From Mesobacillus maritimus (lineage in GTDB: Bacteria; Bacillota; Bacilli; Bacillales; Cytobacillaceae), in NCBI RefSeq assembly GCF_019749255.1, contig NZ_JACWFH010000009.1, positions 1 to 64,000 of the forward strand: a stretch of 64,000 nt of DNA, in the 5' to 3' direction. Positions within the stretch are counted from its first letter, which is position 1. Every line of letters starts with the position of its first letter. The notes below the pieces were generated by a model. That model was not told the DNA's origin, did not search any database, and worked only from the letters and a program-made list of their open reading frames with translations. The translations under genes were made by a program, and so were the position numbers. Of the stretch, positions 46,190 through 54,941 are shown one piece after another.

Positions 46190-47377
46190 TTAACTTAGTT
46201 GCTTGTTACGAAATAATAAGTAGATATACAAAAGAATTGAAATTACTATTGAAATTGCTGACGTAACGTAGATACTTGCGTATCCCCATAGATGCCCAAT
46301 CTGACCAAACATAATAGCCCCTATCCCAACCCCGAGGTCAAAGAAAGAAAAAAAGGTGGCATTGGCCATTCCTTTACGATTTGGCTTCGCCTTTTCAACT
46401 GCCCATGCCTGTAAGGCTGGCTGAACTGATCCAAACCCGAGACCATAAATGCCTGCAGCAAGAAACAGAATGAAACTGTTTGGGAGCCATGCAAGCAGAA
46501 TCATCGCGACAAGAATGAATGCAGCTCCAGGAATAAACACTGCTTGATGCCCTTTACGGTCATAGAGCTGTCCAGCAAACGTTCTAGAAATCATAAGAAA
46601 CAGAGCGTAAATGAGGAAATACCATTCGATCCCTGCTATTCCTTTTTGCGCAGAATATAATGGAAGAAAAGTCGCAATCCCCCCAAATGTAACTGTGATA
46701 AAAAATAATAACATCGATGGTTGGAGTGCACTTTTTTCATAGAAATCCCATTTTGCAGTCACTGCAGGTGTACTGCTCTTTTCTACTCCCTTATAATGAA
46801 TTCTCGTGGCCATAAAAAAAGCTAACAAGCCTAACCCTGCACAAACAAAAAATAATGATTTAAAGGAAATGATTCCTGCTAAGGCTAAGCCTAGTGATGG
46901 TCCAAGCGCCAGGGCGATATTTCCTGAAAGTCCGTAATAACCTAACCCTTCCCCTCTTCTAGTCGCTGGTACGATATCAGTTGCAATCGTACCAGAAGCA
47001 GTTGTAGAGAATCCCCATCCTACTCCTTGAATAATTCTTAAGAAAAACAATAAAAACATCCCGGTTGCAAAACCAAATGACCCTACTGAGACTACAAAGA
47101 CTGCGAGTCCAATCAAATATACAAAGCGGCGCCCCTTTGACTCGAGAGCGTGTCCTGCATAAGGGCGAAGAAGCAAGGCGGAAAAAGTGAAAATCCCTAC
47201 CACCAAGCCAATTAATTGATCGTTTCCACCTAAATATTCTACAAACAGAGGAATGGTTGGTAACGTCATTTGAAACCCAAGGAAAATAAAGAAATTGGCA
47301 AAGCATATTAATATAAAATCCTTCGTCCATATTCTTTCCTTTACACCTGCACGTTGCCCTACAAGTTGTTTCTCCAT
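46190..47377 (-). CDS. MFS transporter
   Basis: The 395-residue protein has twelve predicted helices. The MFS loop 2-3 motif reads RPYAGHALESKGRRFVYLIG, and helix 5 has a motif-C-like GLSGNIALALGPSLGLAL, typical of drug-type exporters. The second half repeats the loop motif as RTFAGQLYDRKGHQAVF. The substrate is unknown. Confidence 0.9.
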   Translation of the reverse strand: MEKQLVGQRAGVKERIWTKDFILICFANFFIFLGFQMTLPTIPLFVEYLGGNDQLIGLVVGIFTFSALLLRPYAGHALESKGRRFVYLIGLAVFVVSVGSFGFATGMFLLFFLRIIQGVGWGFSTTASGTIATDIVPATRRGEGLGYYGLSGNIALALGPSLGLALAGIISFKSLFFVCAGLGLLAFFMATRIHYKGVEKSSTPAVTAKWDFYEKSALQPSMLLFFITVTFGGIATFLPLYSAQKGIAGIEWYFLIYALFLMISRTFAGQLYDRKGHQAVFIPGAAFILVAMILLAWLPNSFILFLAAGIYGLGFGSVQPALQAWAVEKAKPNRKGMANATFFSFFDLGVGIGAIMFGQIGHLWGYASIYVTSAISIVISILLYIYLLFRNKQLS

Positions 47378-47470
47378 TTTATTCCTTCTCTCTACCTTAA
47401 AAATAGCTTCGCTTTTAACCTAAATTGCTACCAAATACATTAATCAGCAATTGGGTTACTGAACGTTTTA

Positions 47471-47490
47471 AAAAGAGTGTACCGCTCTTT
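47471..47490 (-). terminator. hairpin after DUF445 gene
   Basis: AAAGAG / CTCTTT short stem overlapping the stop region, with A-rich flank; weak. Confidence 0.45.
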
Positions 47491-48748
47491 AATAAATCAC
47501 TAGTTTAAAAATAGTTAAACATAAACCAATAAAGAATCCACATACAGCGCCATTGACACGAATCCATTGGATATCCTTGCCGATATTATTCTCCATCATA
47601 TCAATTAAGGTATCCGTATCTAACTTATCAAGGTTTTCTTTGACAAGCATTCCAATTTTGGAATGATTATTTTCAATAGCAGCGGCTACCTGGTTATGTA
47701 ACCATCTTTCAATAGCGGACATTTTTTCACTATCGTCCTTAATAGCGTTAAGATAACGGAGGACGACTGGGTTAACATAATCATCAACAAAGTTTTCTTG
47801 AGCAACAAACAAGAGAATTCGATCCTTTGCCATATCTAAAAGACTGTTAATTTGTCCTCCCAGTTCTAGCTCACTGACCAACTTATTTTTCCATTCATTG
47901 ATTTCTTCCATTAACTTTTCCCGGTTCTCGATACCAACTAATTCCTTCCTTATCCACTCGAGGATTAAAGTCCGGTATCGATTATCTGGATTGCTAACAT
48001 TTTTAATCCTATTCAGGACAAATGTTTGCATCATCTGTCCAATTCGCTCTTCATTCATCATTTGATTAAAAGATTGAATAGCAAACTTTAAAAGTCCGTC
48101 TGCTTCAGTTGTTTCGATCAGCTGCTTCCCTACCTTACCCATCGTAAGTTTTGCTTCATTTGTCGCCGCCCACTTCCCCGTTTCCTCGAGAATATAATTG
48201 AAAGCTGCTTCATCATATTTCCGGTCCACGATTCCATCTGCAACAGATTTGAGGAGCCTTGATGCGTCTACCTCCAGTAAGTACCCTTTTATTTCCTTTT
48301 CAAGTAGTGGTGCTAACTTTTTAAAGTCTATTCTTGTAAGGGAATCCTGAATGAGCGAGTGGACAACTTTCTTTGTATACTCATTCTGTATTTCCCTATG
48401 TACCACCATTAAAATCTTATCCGTGAAGTTAATCTTTCCGATTTTCTCCATAATGCTTGTCACTGTAAGCCAGTCTTTTTCAAGCATACGGACTAATGCC
48501 TGGGTTAGCCTTTCTCGGTTTTTGGGGAGCAAGGCTGTATGTGGAATTGGAATGCCTAACGGATGTCGGAACAAAGCAGTGACTGCAAACCAGTCCGCTA
48601 AACCACCAACAAGACCAGCCTCAAAAGCTCCTTGTAATAATTTCCCCGTTAATGTGTCCTGAAAGGGGATCGTCAATAAAAAACCCAAACCCATTACAGC
48701 CAGTGAAACACCAGCTAAATACCTTGATTTTTTTTCTTTTTTATCCAT
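47489..48748 (-). CDS. DUF445 family membrane protein
   Basis: The 419-residue protein has one or two N-terminal helices, the DUF445 start motif GAFEAGLVGGLADWFAVTAL, FRHPLGIPIPHTALLPKNRE, a long amphipathic helical middle and a C-terminal helix (WIRVNGAVCGFFIGLCLTIF). This matches B. subtilis YheB and E. coli YjiN. The function is unknown. Confidence 0.88.
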   Translation of the reverse strand: MDKKEKKSRYLAGVSLAVMGLGFLLTIPFQDTLTGKLLQGAFEAGLVGGLADWFAVTALFRHPLGIPIPHTALLPKNRERLTQALVRMLEKDWLTVTSIMEKIGKINFTDKILMVVHREIQNEYTKKVVHSLIQDSLTRIDFKKLAPLLEKEIKGYLLEVDASRLLKSVADGIVDRKYDEAAFNYILEETGKWAATNEAKLTMGKVGKQLIETTEADGLLKFAIQSFNQMMNEERIGQMMQTFVLNRIKNVSNPDNRYRTLILEWIRKELVGIENREKLMEEINEWKNKLVSELELGGQINSLLDMAKDRILLFVAQENFVDDYVNPVVLRYLNAIKDDSEKMSAIERWLHNQVAAAIENNHSKIGMLVKENLDKLDTDTLIDMMENNIGKDIQWIRVNGAVCGFFIGLCLTIFKLVIY

Positions 48749-48860
48749 ACTTCTCCCTCGAGCAATTATTTTTGTCTTCCTATATTATTGTATAAAATTC
48801 CAACATTTTCAAACGAACGATTTACACCTTATATTATAAACATAATCGATGTAGGGATAA

Positions 48861-48893
48861 AAAAAGAACGTCGGAATGAAATCCGAGCGTTCC
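48861..48893 (-). terminator. zupT terminator
   Basis: GAACGTCGGA / TCCGAGCGTTC hairpin with one mismatch; the A6 flank becomes a U-run on the minus strand. Confidence 0.7.
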
Positions 48894-49009
48894 TCCTTAT
48901 CTACGGAACCTGTTTTTAGAAGTAAAGCTATTTTTTCCATACGTAAAATATGCTATTTAAGTAACAACATGGATCAACCAATTATACTTTGTAGAGAAAG
49001 ACTAATTGA

Positions 49010-49816
49010 TTAAATAAACAACAATAAACTGATAGCCATAACAGCCATGCCACCTATGAGACCATAAATAGACATATGGGCTTCATCGTATTTTTTCGCA
49101 GCAGGAAGTAGTTCATCCAAGGAAATAAACACCATGATTCCAGCTACAGCTGCAAAAATGACCCCGAACATAATATCGTTTAAAAAAGGCATTAAGAATA
49201 GGAATGCGACAATTGCCCCAACCGGCTCAGATAGACCAGATAAAAAAGATAGTTTAAAGGCTTTTTTCTTATCTCCTGTTGCAAAATAGACAGGGACAGA
49301 TACAGCAATTCCCTCAGGAATATTGTGGATGGCAATAGCAACTGCAATGGCAACACCTAGAGCTGGGTCTTGGAGGGCAGATGTAAACGTAGCAATTCCT
49401 TCAGGAAAGTTATGAATCCCTATTGCCAATGCTGTAAAAAGGCCCATTTTCAGTAAAGCAGGGTCTTGACTGACGTTTTGATTATTCATATCCTCCACTT
49501 TCTTGAGTTCATGTGGATTGGATTGTTTTGGGATGAACTTGTCAATTAAGGCGATTAGAACCATTCCGCCAAAGAAGCCTCCCACAGTAATCCAATTGCC
49601 TAGTCGATCCCCTAGTGACCCAGTTAGTGCATCCTGTGCTTTTACAAAAATCTCAATCATTGATACATAGATCATTACACCGGCTGAGAATCCCAGAGCC
49701 AGTGATAAAAACCTTGTATTGGTTCGAGATGTAAAAAATGCTAGAATACTGCCAATCCCGGTAGCGAGCCCAGCCATTAATGTCAAACCAAAAGCAAATA
49801 ATATATTTTCAGGCAT
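49010..49816 (-). CDS. zupT: ZIP-family metal transporter (ZupT type)
   Basis: The 268-residue protein has eight helices. The two metal-binding helices are plain: AIGIHNFPEGIATFTSAL (helix 4) and AIAIHNIPEGIAVSVPV (helix 5), both with HN.PEG, as in ZupT zinc importers. The start at 49816 follows GGGGGATATTAT. Zn2+ or another divalent metal is imported; no Zur box was seen upstream. Confidence 0.9.
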   Translation of the reverse strand: MPENILFAFGLTLMAGLATGIGSILAFFTSRTNTRFLSLALGFSAGVMIYVSMIEIFVKAQDALTGSLGDRLGNWITVGGFFGGMVLIALIDKFIPKQSNPHELKKVEDMNNQNVSQDPALLKMGLFTALAIGIHNFPEGIATFTSALQDPALGVAIAVAIAIHNIPEGIAVSVPVYFATGDKKKAFKLSFLSGLSEPVGAIVAFLFLMPFLNDIMFGVIFAAVAGIMVFISLDELLPAAKKYDEAHMSIYGLIGGMAVMAISLLLFI

Positions 49817-50066
49817 ATAATATCCCCCATTCTTATTATGCTTCACTGCTTATATTTTCAGTCTATGCACAATTCTAAGAAAGTTTCCTTTAGGAAACAT
49901 TTTAACCACAGGCAAACTAACGGTCAAGAAGAAAAGCTTGAAGGGGATTATGTATCCGATAGTCAGATACGCGGTTTTTGGGGTCCCCTTTATCCACAAA
50001 GGGTCACACGCTTCCTACTTCACGTTAGATAATCAGCTTAACTCCATAAAAAAACCCTTCTTCTAG

Positions 50067-50597
50067 TTAAGCTAGAACAAGGGCTCCGTAAATGAGTGCT
50101 CCACTAATTACATATGCAGGGTGAACCTTTAATTTTTCCATTAAAAGATAAGAAATGCCTCCAATCAGGATGGTTTGAAAGGCACCGACATCCTCATAGG
50201 AGGATAGAAAAAAATCATAGGTCATCACACCTAGCAGTACTGCTATAACTGGTCTAACGACAATGGTCAGCCTTTTTACTCTTGGTGATTCTTTATACTT
50301 CATTAACAAACTAAGCAAGCCAAGCATTAACATTAAGGACGGTGCCACGGTAGCGAATACTCCAACAGCTGCCCCTAGAACACCGCCTTGTGTATAACCA
50401 ATATACCCAGCCATTTTTGTCGCTACTGGACCCGGGAGTGCGTTCCCAATAGCGAGTACTTCACTGAATTCATTCACTGTCATCCAGCCGTACTCATCAA
50501 CAACTTCATTTTCAATAAGAGGAATCGACGCAGGCCCCCCTCCATAGCCAAGGATTCCTGGGACGAAAAAGGCCCAAAAGATTTTTAGATAAATCAT
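50067..50597 (-). CDS. chromate transporter half (CHR family), second gene
   Basis: The 176-residue protein is one CHR domain: FVPGILGYGGGPASIPLIEN, then FSEVLAIGNALPGPVATKMA, GYIGYTQGGVLGAAVGV. Short-chain CHR proteins work in pairs with opposite topology. It overlaps the first gene by 4 nt (ATGA). Confidence 0.92.
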   Translation of the reverse strand: MIYLKIFWAFFVPGILGYGGGPASIPLIENEVVDEYGWMTVNEFSEVLAIGNALPGPVATKMAGYIGYTQGGVLGAAVGVFATVAPSLMLMLGLLSLLMKYKESPRVKRLTIVVRPVIAVLLGVMTYDFFLSSYEDVGAFQTILIGGISYLLMEKLKVHPAYVISGALIYGALVLA

Positions 50598-51166
50598 AAA
50601 TTCTTCTGCTCCTTTTTCTTTTCTCCTTCATTGGAATTCTTTTTAAGCAAAGAGCCTGCCAATAATACAAAGATCAAAATAGCAGGATGGAGATGCAGCA
50701 CTTCTAATAGGATAAAACTCCCCAAGATAAGAACCGCTGACCAGCGCCATCCAAGTACGGATTTTCCAGACTTTTTAACAAATCCCCAAGTAAGAACAGC
50801 GAGCATAACTGCAACAACAGGTACAACAGCCTCGGCCATTCCTTTCACCCAAGGTTCATCCTTATATGTTTGTAAATTTGTTAAGAGAATGATCAAGAGA
50901 ATAATTGTCGGCACAACCGAAGCAATCAAAGCATTGAACATGCCAAGAACGCCACCAACCCTATACCCAATGTATCCTGCCATCTTCGTGGCTACGGGTC
51001 CTGGAAGTGCATTCCCTAACGCTAAGATGTCACTAAATTCGTCGCTATTCATCCATTTGTATTTTTGAACGACTTCTTTATGTACAAGAGGGATTGACGA
51101 AGGACCACCACCATATCCAAGTAAACCTACTCGTAAAAATGCAAGGAAAATTTCTTTTTGTCTCAT
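50594..51166 (-). CDS. chromate transporter half (CHR family), first gene
   Basis: The 190-residue CHR domain shows LRVGLLGYGGGPSSIPLVHK and FSDILALGNALPGPVATKMA, close to its partner. The two probably arose by duplication and form one transporter for chromate or a related oxyanion such as sulfate. The start at 51166 follows AAGGGGATAAT. Confidence 0.92.
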   Translation of the reverse strand: MRQKEIFLAFLRVGLLGYGGGPSSIPLVHKEVVQKYKWMNSDEFSDILALGNALPGPVATKMAGYIGYRVGGVLGMFNALIASVVPTIILLIILLTNLQTYKDEPWVKGMAEAVVPVVAVMLAVLTWGFVKKSGKSVLGWRWSAVLILGSFILLEVLHLHPAILIFVLLAGSLLKKNSNEGEKKKEQKNL

Positions 51167-51366
51167 ATTATCCCCTTCAAACATTTTTAAAAAAAACTGT
51201 ATAGGCCTATAATTTAGGGCTGATTTCTTAAAACTCTATCAAAATGAATGTCCGTCAATGTATAATTTAGCTTAAACACATAAAAATGCTACCCAAGAGA
51301 AGAGCCTATTCTAGAGTATTTTTTCCATCATCCTTTAAAACCTCGCTTCATCTTTCTTCCATAGCC

Positions 51367-51401
51367 AAAAGGCTACAGAGTAATCATTACTCGGCAGCCT
51401 T
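51367..51401 (-). terminator. RCK gene terminator
   Basis: AAAGGCT..AGTAAT / ATTACT..AGCCTTT stem overlapping the stop codon; the A4 flank gives a short U-run. Confidence 0.7.
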
Positions 51402-52057
51402 TATGTAAGATTCGCAAAGTTTTCTAGATCACTGTTTTCCCCAATTACAAGTAAAATATCATCTGCTTCCAAGTTCTCTTCCGGATCTGGAGCAATATTG
51501 ATTTGATTTTTTTCCTTAATAGCCACGACGGTTACATTGTGTTTAGCCCTTAGATTTAGCTCACGCAAGTTTTTGCCCATCATACTTTTAGGTACATGAA
51601 TTTCTTCAATACTGAATCTTTCTGAGAGCTCAATAAAATTAAGAACATTAGGAGCTGCCGTTAAGTAGTGGGCAACTCTTTCACCCATATCTTTTTCCGG
51701 AAAAATGACTTTATCTGCTCCAATTTTAGATAATACCTGACCGTGGTTTTTGGTTAAGGCTTTTGCAACGACGTGTTTGACGCCCATTTCTTTTAGTAAA
51801 AGCACAGCCAGGATACTTGCTTGTATATCATCCCCAATAGCCACAATCACAGTATCAAAGTTTCTTATTCCTACATCTCTCATCGTTTCTTCTTCTGTCG
51901 CATCTCCAATCACCGCGTAAGAAACAGAATCCTTGTGATCATTGATATTTTCCTCATTTTTATCAATTGCGAGCACCTCATTGCCTTCTTTATATAAAGT
52001 GGTTGCAACGCTTGAGCCAAATCGTCCCATCCCAATAACTGCATACTGCTTTTTCAT
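51401..52057 (-). CDS. K+ uptake regulatory protein (RCK, KtrA/KtrC type)
   Basis: The protein of about 218 residues has an RCK_N Rossmann domain (YAVIGMGRFGSSVATTLYKE, GDATEEETMRDVGIRNFDTV, AIGDDIQAS) and an RCK_C domain (about 135-218). This matches B. subtilis KtrA and KtrC, which gate a K+ channel subunit (KtrB or KtrD) in response to ATP/ADP and c-di-AMP. No channel gene is adjacent, as is common for ktrC. The start at 52057 (MKKQYAV) is preferred, with GGAGG 10 nt upstream. Confidence 0.9.
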   Translation of the reverse strand: MKKQYAVIGMGRFGSSVATTLYKEGNEVLAIDKNEENINDHKDSVSYAVIGDATEEETMRDVGIRNFDTVIVAIGDDIQASILAVLLLKEMGVKHVVAKALTKNHGQVLSKIGADKVIFPEKDMGERVAHYLTAAPNVLNFIELSERFSIEEIHVPKSMMGKNLRELNLRAKHNVTVVAIKEKNQINIAPDPEENLEADDILLVIGENSDLENFANLT

Positions 52058-52212
52058 ACTAGGCATTCCTCCTATCCAATCGTAATCTTTCCTAGTGGTA
52101 AACGGTTATGACACTGATACTCCCTTTATCCTTAATCATTGTAACAGAGAGACTGAATATGAGAAGTTTAATTGCCTCTGGCCTAATCGTTTTGTCCTAA
52201 AAAAATCTCCTA

Positions 52213-52362
52213 TTATAGATTTACGTCTGCCTTGCCTTTAATTTGAGCAAATACGCCCTCAATTAATACTAGGAATGTCGTCTTGCATTTGATTTTAGGA
52301 TATCTGAATCCTTTAGGGTAAGTAACCGCCGCGGCCGGACTCATAAAACAGAGACATCCCAT
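52213..52362 (-). CDS. possible small ORF in the ktr-ger gap
   Basis: A 49-codon ATG-started frame reads MGCLCFMSPAAAVTYPKGFR and ends VFAQIKGKADVNL. It sits in a 370-nt gap and contains a short very G+C-rich stretch (52328-52340) unlike the neighbourhood. No ribosome site is seen. I cannot name a family; it could be a dispersed element that happens to be open. Confidence 0.22.
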   Translation of the reverse strand: MGCLCFMSPAAAVTYPKGFRYPKIKCKTTFLVLIEGVFAQIKGKADVNL

Positions 52363-52380
52363 AAATAAATTTCCGACAAA

Positions 52381-52414
52381 AAGCAGCTCCTATTTACATG
52401 TATAAGAGCTGCTT
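52381..52414 (-). terminator. ger operon terminator
   Basis: AAGCAGCTC / GAGCTGCTT hairpin, followed on the minus strand by TTTTTG. Confidence 0.82.
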
Positions 52415-52428
52415 CGTTTTAAGGGTGC

Positions 52429-52590
52429 TTATGTTTTAAAATAGGTTAGGTATGGGAGTACTATTGCAAAGGATGCAAGCAGAAACACAGCTGTAGCTCC
52501 GATTTTATTCTTATTTTTCCATAACGATAGCGCAAAACCCATTGTATAAAGAAAAACCACCAAAACGATAAACCATAAGAATGTGTTCAT
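52429..52590 (-). CDS. small two-helix membrane protein at end of ger operon (candidate D subunit)
   Basis: A 53-residue frame starts ATG 10 nt after the gerC stop and ends before the operon terminator: NTFLWFIVLVVFLYTMGFAL, a short basic loop (WKNKNKIG), then ATAVFLLASFAIVLPYLTYF. It is too short for most gene callers. Small two-helix 'D' proteins of about 55-80 residues are known beside some Bacillus germinant-receptor operons and modulate receptor function; size, topology and place fit. Its role here is inferred. Confidence 0.68.
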   Translation of the reverse strand: MNTFLWFIVLVVFLYTMGFALSLWKNKNKIGATAVFLLASFAIVLPYLTYFKT

Positions 52591-52600
52591 AATATATTCG

Positions 52601-53857
52601 TCAATCCCTTATCCCTTTATAGCTAGGAGTCTTTGGCTGTCTACCAAATTTCCCGAAACGCAGGTCCACATCAACCTTTACTTTCATATCAGGATAGGTT
52701 TTCATCCAATCAAAATTCATATACTCCTTTAACGTTTTAAATTCTTTTCTTGCGTGTAATGACCAACCAAACGGCTCTGCTTTAAATTCCTCTTGACTTA
52801 TCCGGACAACCTCCATTATCTTACTTTCCATTTCTTTCTCAAATTCACTTCGTAATCTTTCTACTTTCTTTTTATTTTCAACTGGATTTTCCATACCTGG
52901 ATCCGTTAGGACATCGATAGTCAAAGGAAGCTTTACATTGATTCGCGGAGGCTTCGCTTTCAAATCCATCTTAACAACCGATTTCTTCTGCTGATTGATT
53001 CTTACTGCCAATTGATAGTCTTCACTAAAAGGGTCTTGAAAAGTCGTCAAAACATCACGAACGGGAATTGCATCATGTAATAGCATGACAATCCTAGTTT
53101 CAACCCCTGTCATTGTTCCAATCATTTCACCTTCTAGAAAAACAGCAGAACCAAGAAACTGAGCATTATTTGCATCACCCTTAACCTTCAAGTCACCTGC
53201 AACAGCATCACTTTCATTTATACGGTAATTATCCTTATTGCTAGGTATTTTGGTGGTGGCAAAGGCACTTAGAAAGAGATTCGAATCTTCCTCGGTCACT
53301 CTAAAAAAATGATGTAGTTCCGAATCGGGGATTATCCCTATCTCAACTCCTCGTTCTATCATAAACTCATAAAATTTATGAGGGCGTTTCAGAAATTTAG
53401 GATTGTTTCTTCCAAAGAATTCTTTAACCTTCTCCTTTGTAACAACTAAATGGATATCTCGTTTAATTTCTCTATCCTTTTCAGCAGTATAAAGGAAACG
53501 AACGAATTCTTTTTCCCGAGCAAACTCTTCAGAAACTAAAATAACACTTAATAAGTCATAAGATATTTCCCTTGCAATAGCTACATTTGCGTTATTCCTC
53601 ATTGAAACAAAGTCCGATGCCCGCATTGTTATTGTCATAAAAGAGGGTTCATCAGTTGCACTGGCTGTCTGTGAAGAGCCTACCTCAGGATTTGCTATTA
53701 AATAGGTCACATTTACCTTCCCTTTTTCTTCTGCTTTATCAAGTCCAATCCCAATAACAAATACCTGTCGATCTAATCCTTTTTGATCCCAACAACCTGC
53801 TAAATTCACCAAGAGAAGAAGTACCAAACAGATATTACATATCTTTTTTAACTTCAT
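52601..53857 (-). CDS. Ger(x)C-family germinant receptor lipoprotein
   Basis: The 418-residue lipoprotein has a signal peptide and lipobox (LVLLLLVNLAGCWDQKGL, Cys at 23) followed by the GerAC domains (FVIGIGLDKAEEKGKVNVTY, and later the conserved VFLEGEMIGTMTG). It is the C subunit of a spore germinant receptor, on the outer face of the spore inner membrane. It overlaps the B gene by 23 nt. The locus resembles gerK in order, but the cognate germinant cannot be told. Confidence 0.94.
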   Translation of the reverse strand: MKLKKICNICLVLLLLVNLAGCWDQKGLDRQVFVIGIGLDKAEEKGKVNVTYLIANPEVGSSQTASATDEPSFMTITMRASDFVSMRNNANVAIAREISYDLLSVILVSEEFAREKEFVRFLYTAEKDREIKRDIHLVVTKEKVKEFFGRNNPKFLKRPHKFYEFMIERGVEIGIIPDSELHHFFRVTEEDSNLFLSAFATTKIPSNKDNYRINESDAVAGDLKVKGDANNAQFLGSAVFLEGEMIGTMTGVETRIVMLLHDAIPVRDVLTTFQDPFSEDYQLAVRINQQKKSVVKMDLKAKPPRINVKLPLTIDVLTDPGMENPVENKKKVERLRSEFEKEMESKIMEVVRISQEEFKAEPFGWSLHARKEFKTLKEYMNFDWMKTYPDMKVKVDVDLRFGKFGRQPKTPSYKGIRD

Positions 53858-54941
53858 TTTTAAAATCCCCCCTTACCTTTGCGATTAGCCACATTAAGGA
53901 AGGTAAGATAAAGAAAATTGGGCTAAGTATCATTAACAGCTGCTCTCTCAAAAAAGGGACAGTAAAGGTTGCGTTTTTAGGAGTTATCCCAAGAAATATA
54001 ACAAGAATCACCATCACCGGAACTAGGAACTCATATTCCTTTATTCTAAAAATCCCACCAAATAAGATAAGAACCATGTATAAATAAAACGCAAATCGAA
54101 TAAATGCTGAAATCAACCAAAAAGGCAAAAACATACTCTCGACATTGTTTAGAAATCCAATTGAGATATAAAGAATTAATTCATGAAACGGGTAGCTTAT
54201 CACTTCTATCGAAGTAAAATCAAAAAGCATGACATAGATGATGAGCGCCAAGGTTATCTCTATTAAGACGATAACAAATGCAATGAAGGTTCCCTTTTTA
54301 AATTCTTTAAAGGTACTAACAAATGGGGCAATGATGCCAATAAAGTAAAAATCAGCAAAAATTGATATTTTACTGGCAGCTGTTTTAACAATTTCAGAAG
54401 TCCCTGGTCCCCATATTGGAAAAAGAAACTTTGCATTCCCTTTTGTAAAAGCAATGATAAGCGCAAATGCCAAGGTTGTTTTTAAGTAAAAAAGAGTAAT
54501 CCAAGCAGCTGAACCAATATGTTCAATCCCTCTTTTTGCTCCATAACCACACACAATCATCAAAATAACATAAATCGCAATTGAAGGGGTCTTTGTGAAA
54601 TAAATGGTACTGATAATATTCACATATGTAGCAGAATCAAGAACTAGTGCTGCGAAACCAAAGATAAGCATCCCAAATGACAGGATGTTACCCATAACCT
54701 TACCAAACAGATGGAGGTTAAGGTCATGTAAATTTTTATCTCTATGGACTGAAAATACTTTTATTAAAAAGAACAATGGAATCAAAGTAAGTATCCCAGT
54801 TAACAACATGGATATCCAGGCTGCATTTTTTGCACTACTAAAAAAAAGCGTTGGAGTATCATCTGATAGTTTCGTCCCCACTGCTAATAAGATAATGGCC
54901 ACGTATTCTCTAATTCCAATTTTCCCTTCTGTTTGTTTCAT
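53835..54941 (-). CDS. GerB-family germinant receptor permease subunit
   Basis: The 368-residue protein has ten helices of the APC-like endospore germination permease family, starting KIGIREYVAIILLAVGTKLS and showing YFIGIIAPFVSTFKEFKKG in the middle. B subunits bind the germinant. It overlaps gerA by 4 nt (ATGA) and gerC by 23 nt. Confidence 0.94.
   Translation of the reverse strand: MKQTEGKIGIREYVAIILLAVGTKLSDDTPTLFFSSAKNAAWISMLLTGILTLIPLFFLIKVFSVHRDKNLHDLNLHLFGKVMGNILSFGMLIFGFAALVLDSATYVNIISTIYFTKTPSIAIYVILMIVCGYGAKRGIEHIGSAAWITLFYLKTTLAFALIIAFTKGNAKFLFPIWGPGTSEIVKTAASKISIFADFYFIGIIAPFVSTFKEFKKGTFIAFVIVLIEITLALIIYVMLFDFTSIEVISYPFHELILYISIGFLNNVESMFLPFWLISAFIRFAFYLYMVLILFGGIFRIKEYEFLVPVMVILVIFLGITPKNATFTVPFLREQLLMILSPIFFILPSLMWLIAKVRGDFKNEVKKDM

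Noticed and set aside
52213-52400. ydaO/yuaA (c-di-AMP) riboswitch before the RCK gene, as in B. subtilis ktrAB
   Set aside because: Only a short GAATCC..GGTAAG resemblance is present, on the wrong strand; the conserved aptamer blocks are missing.
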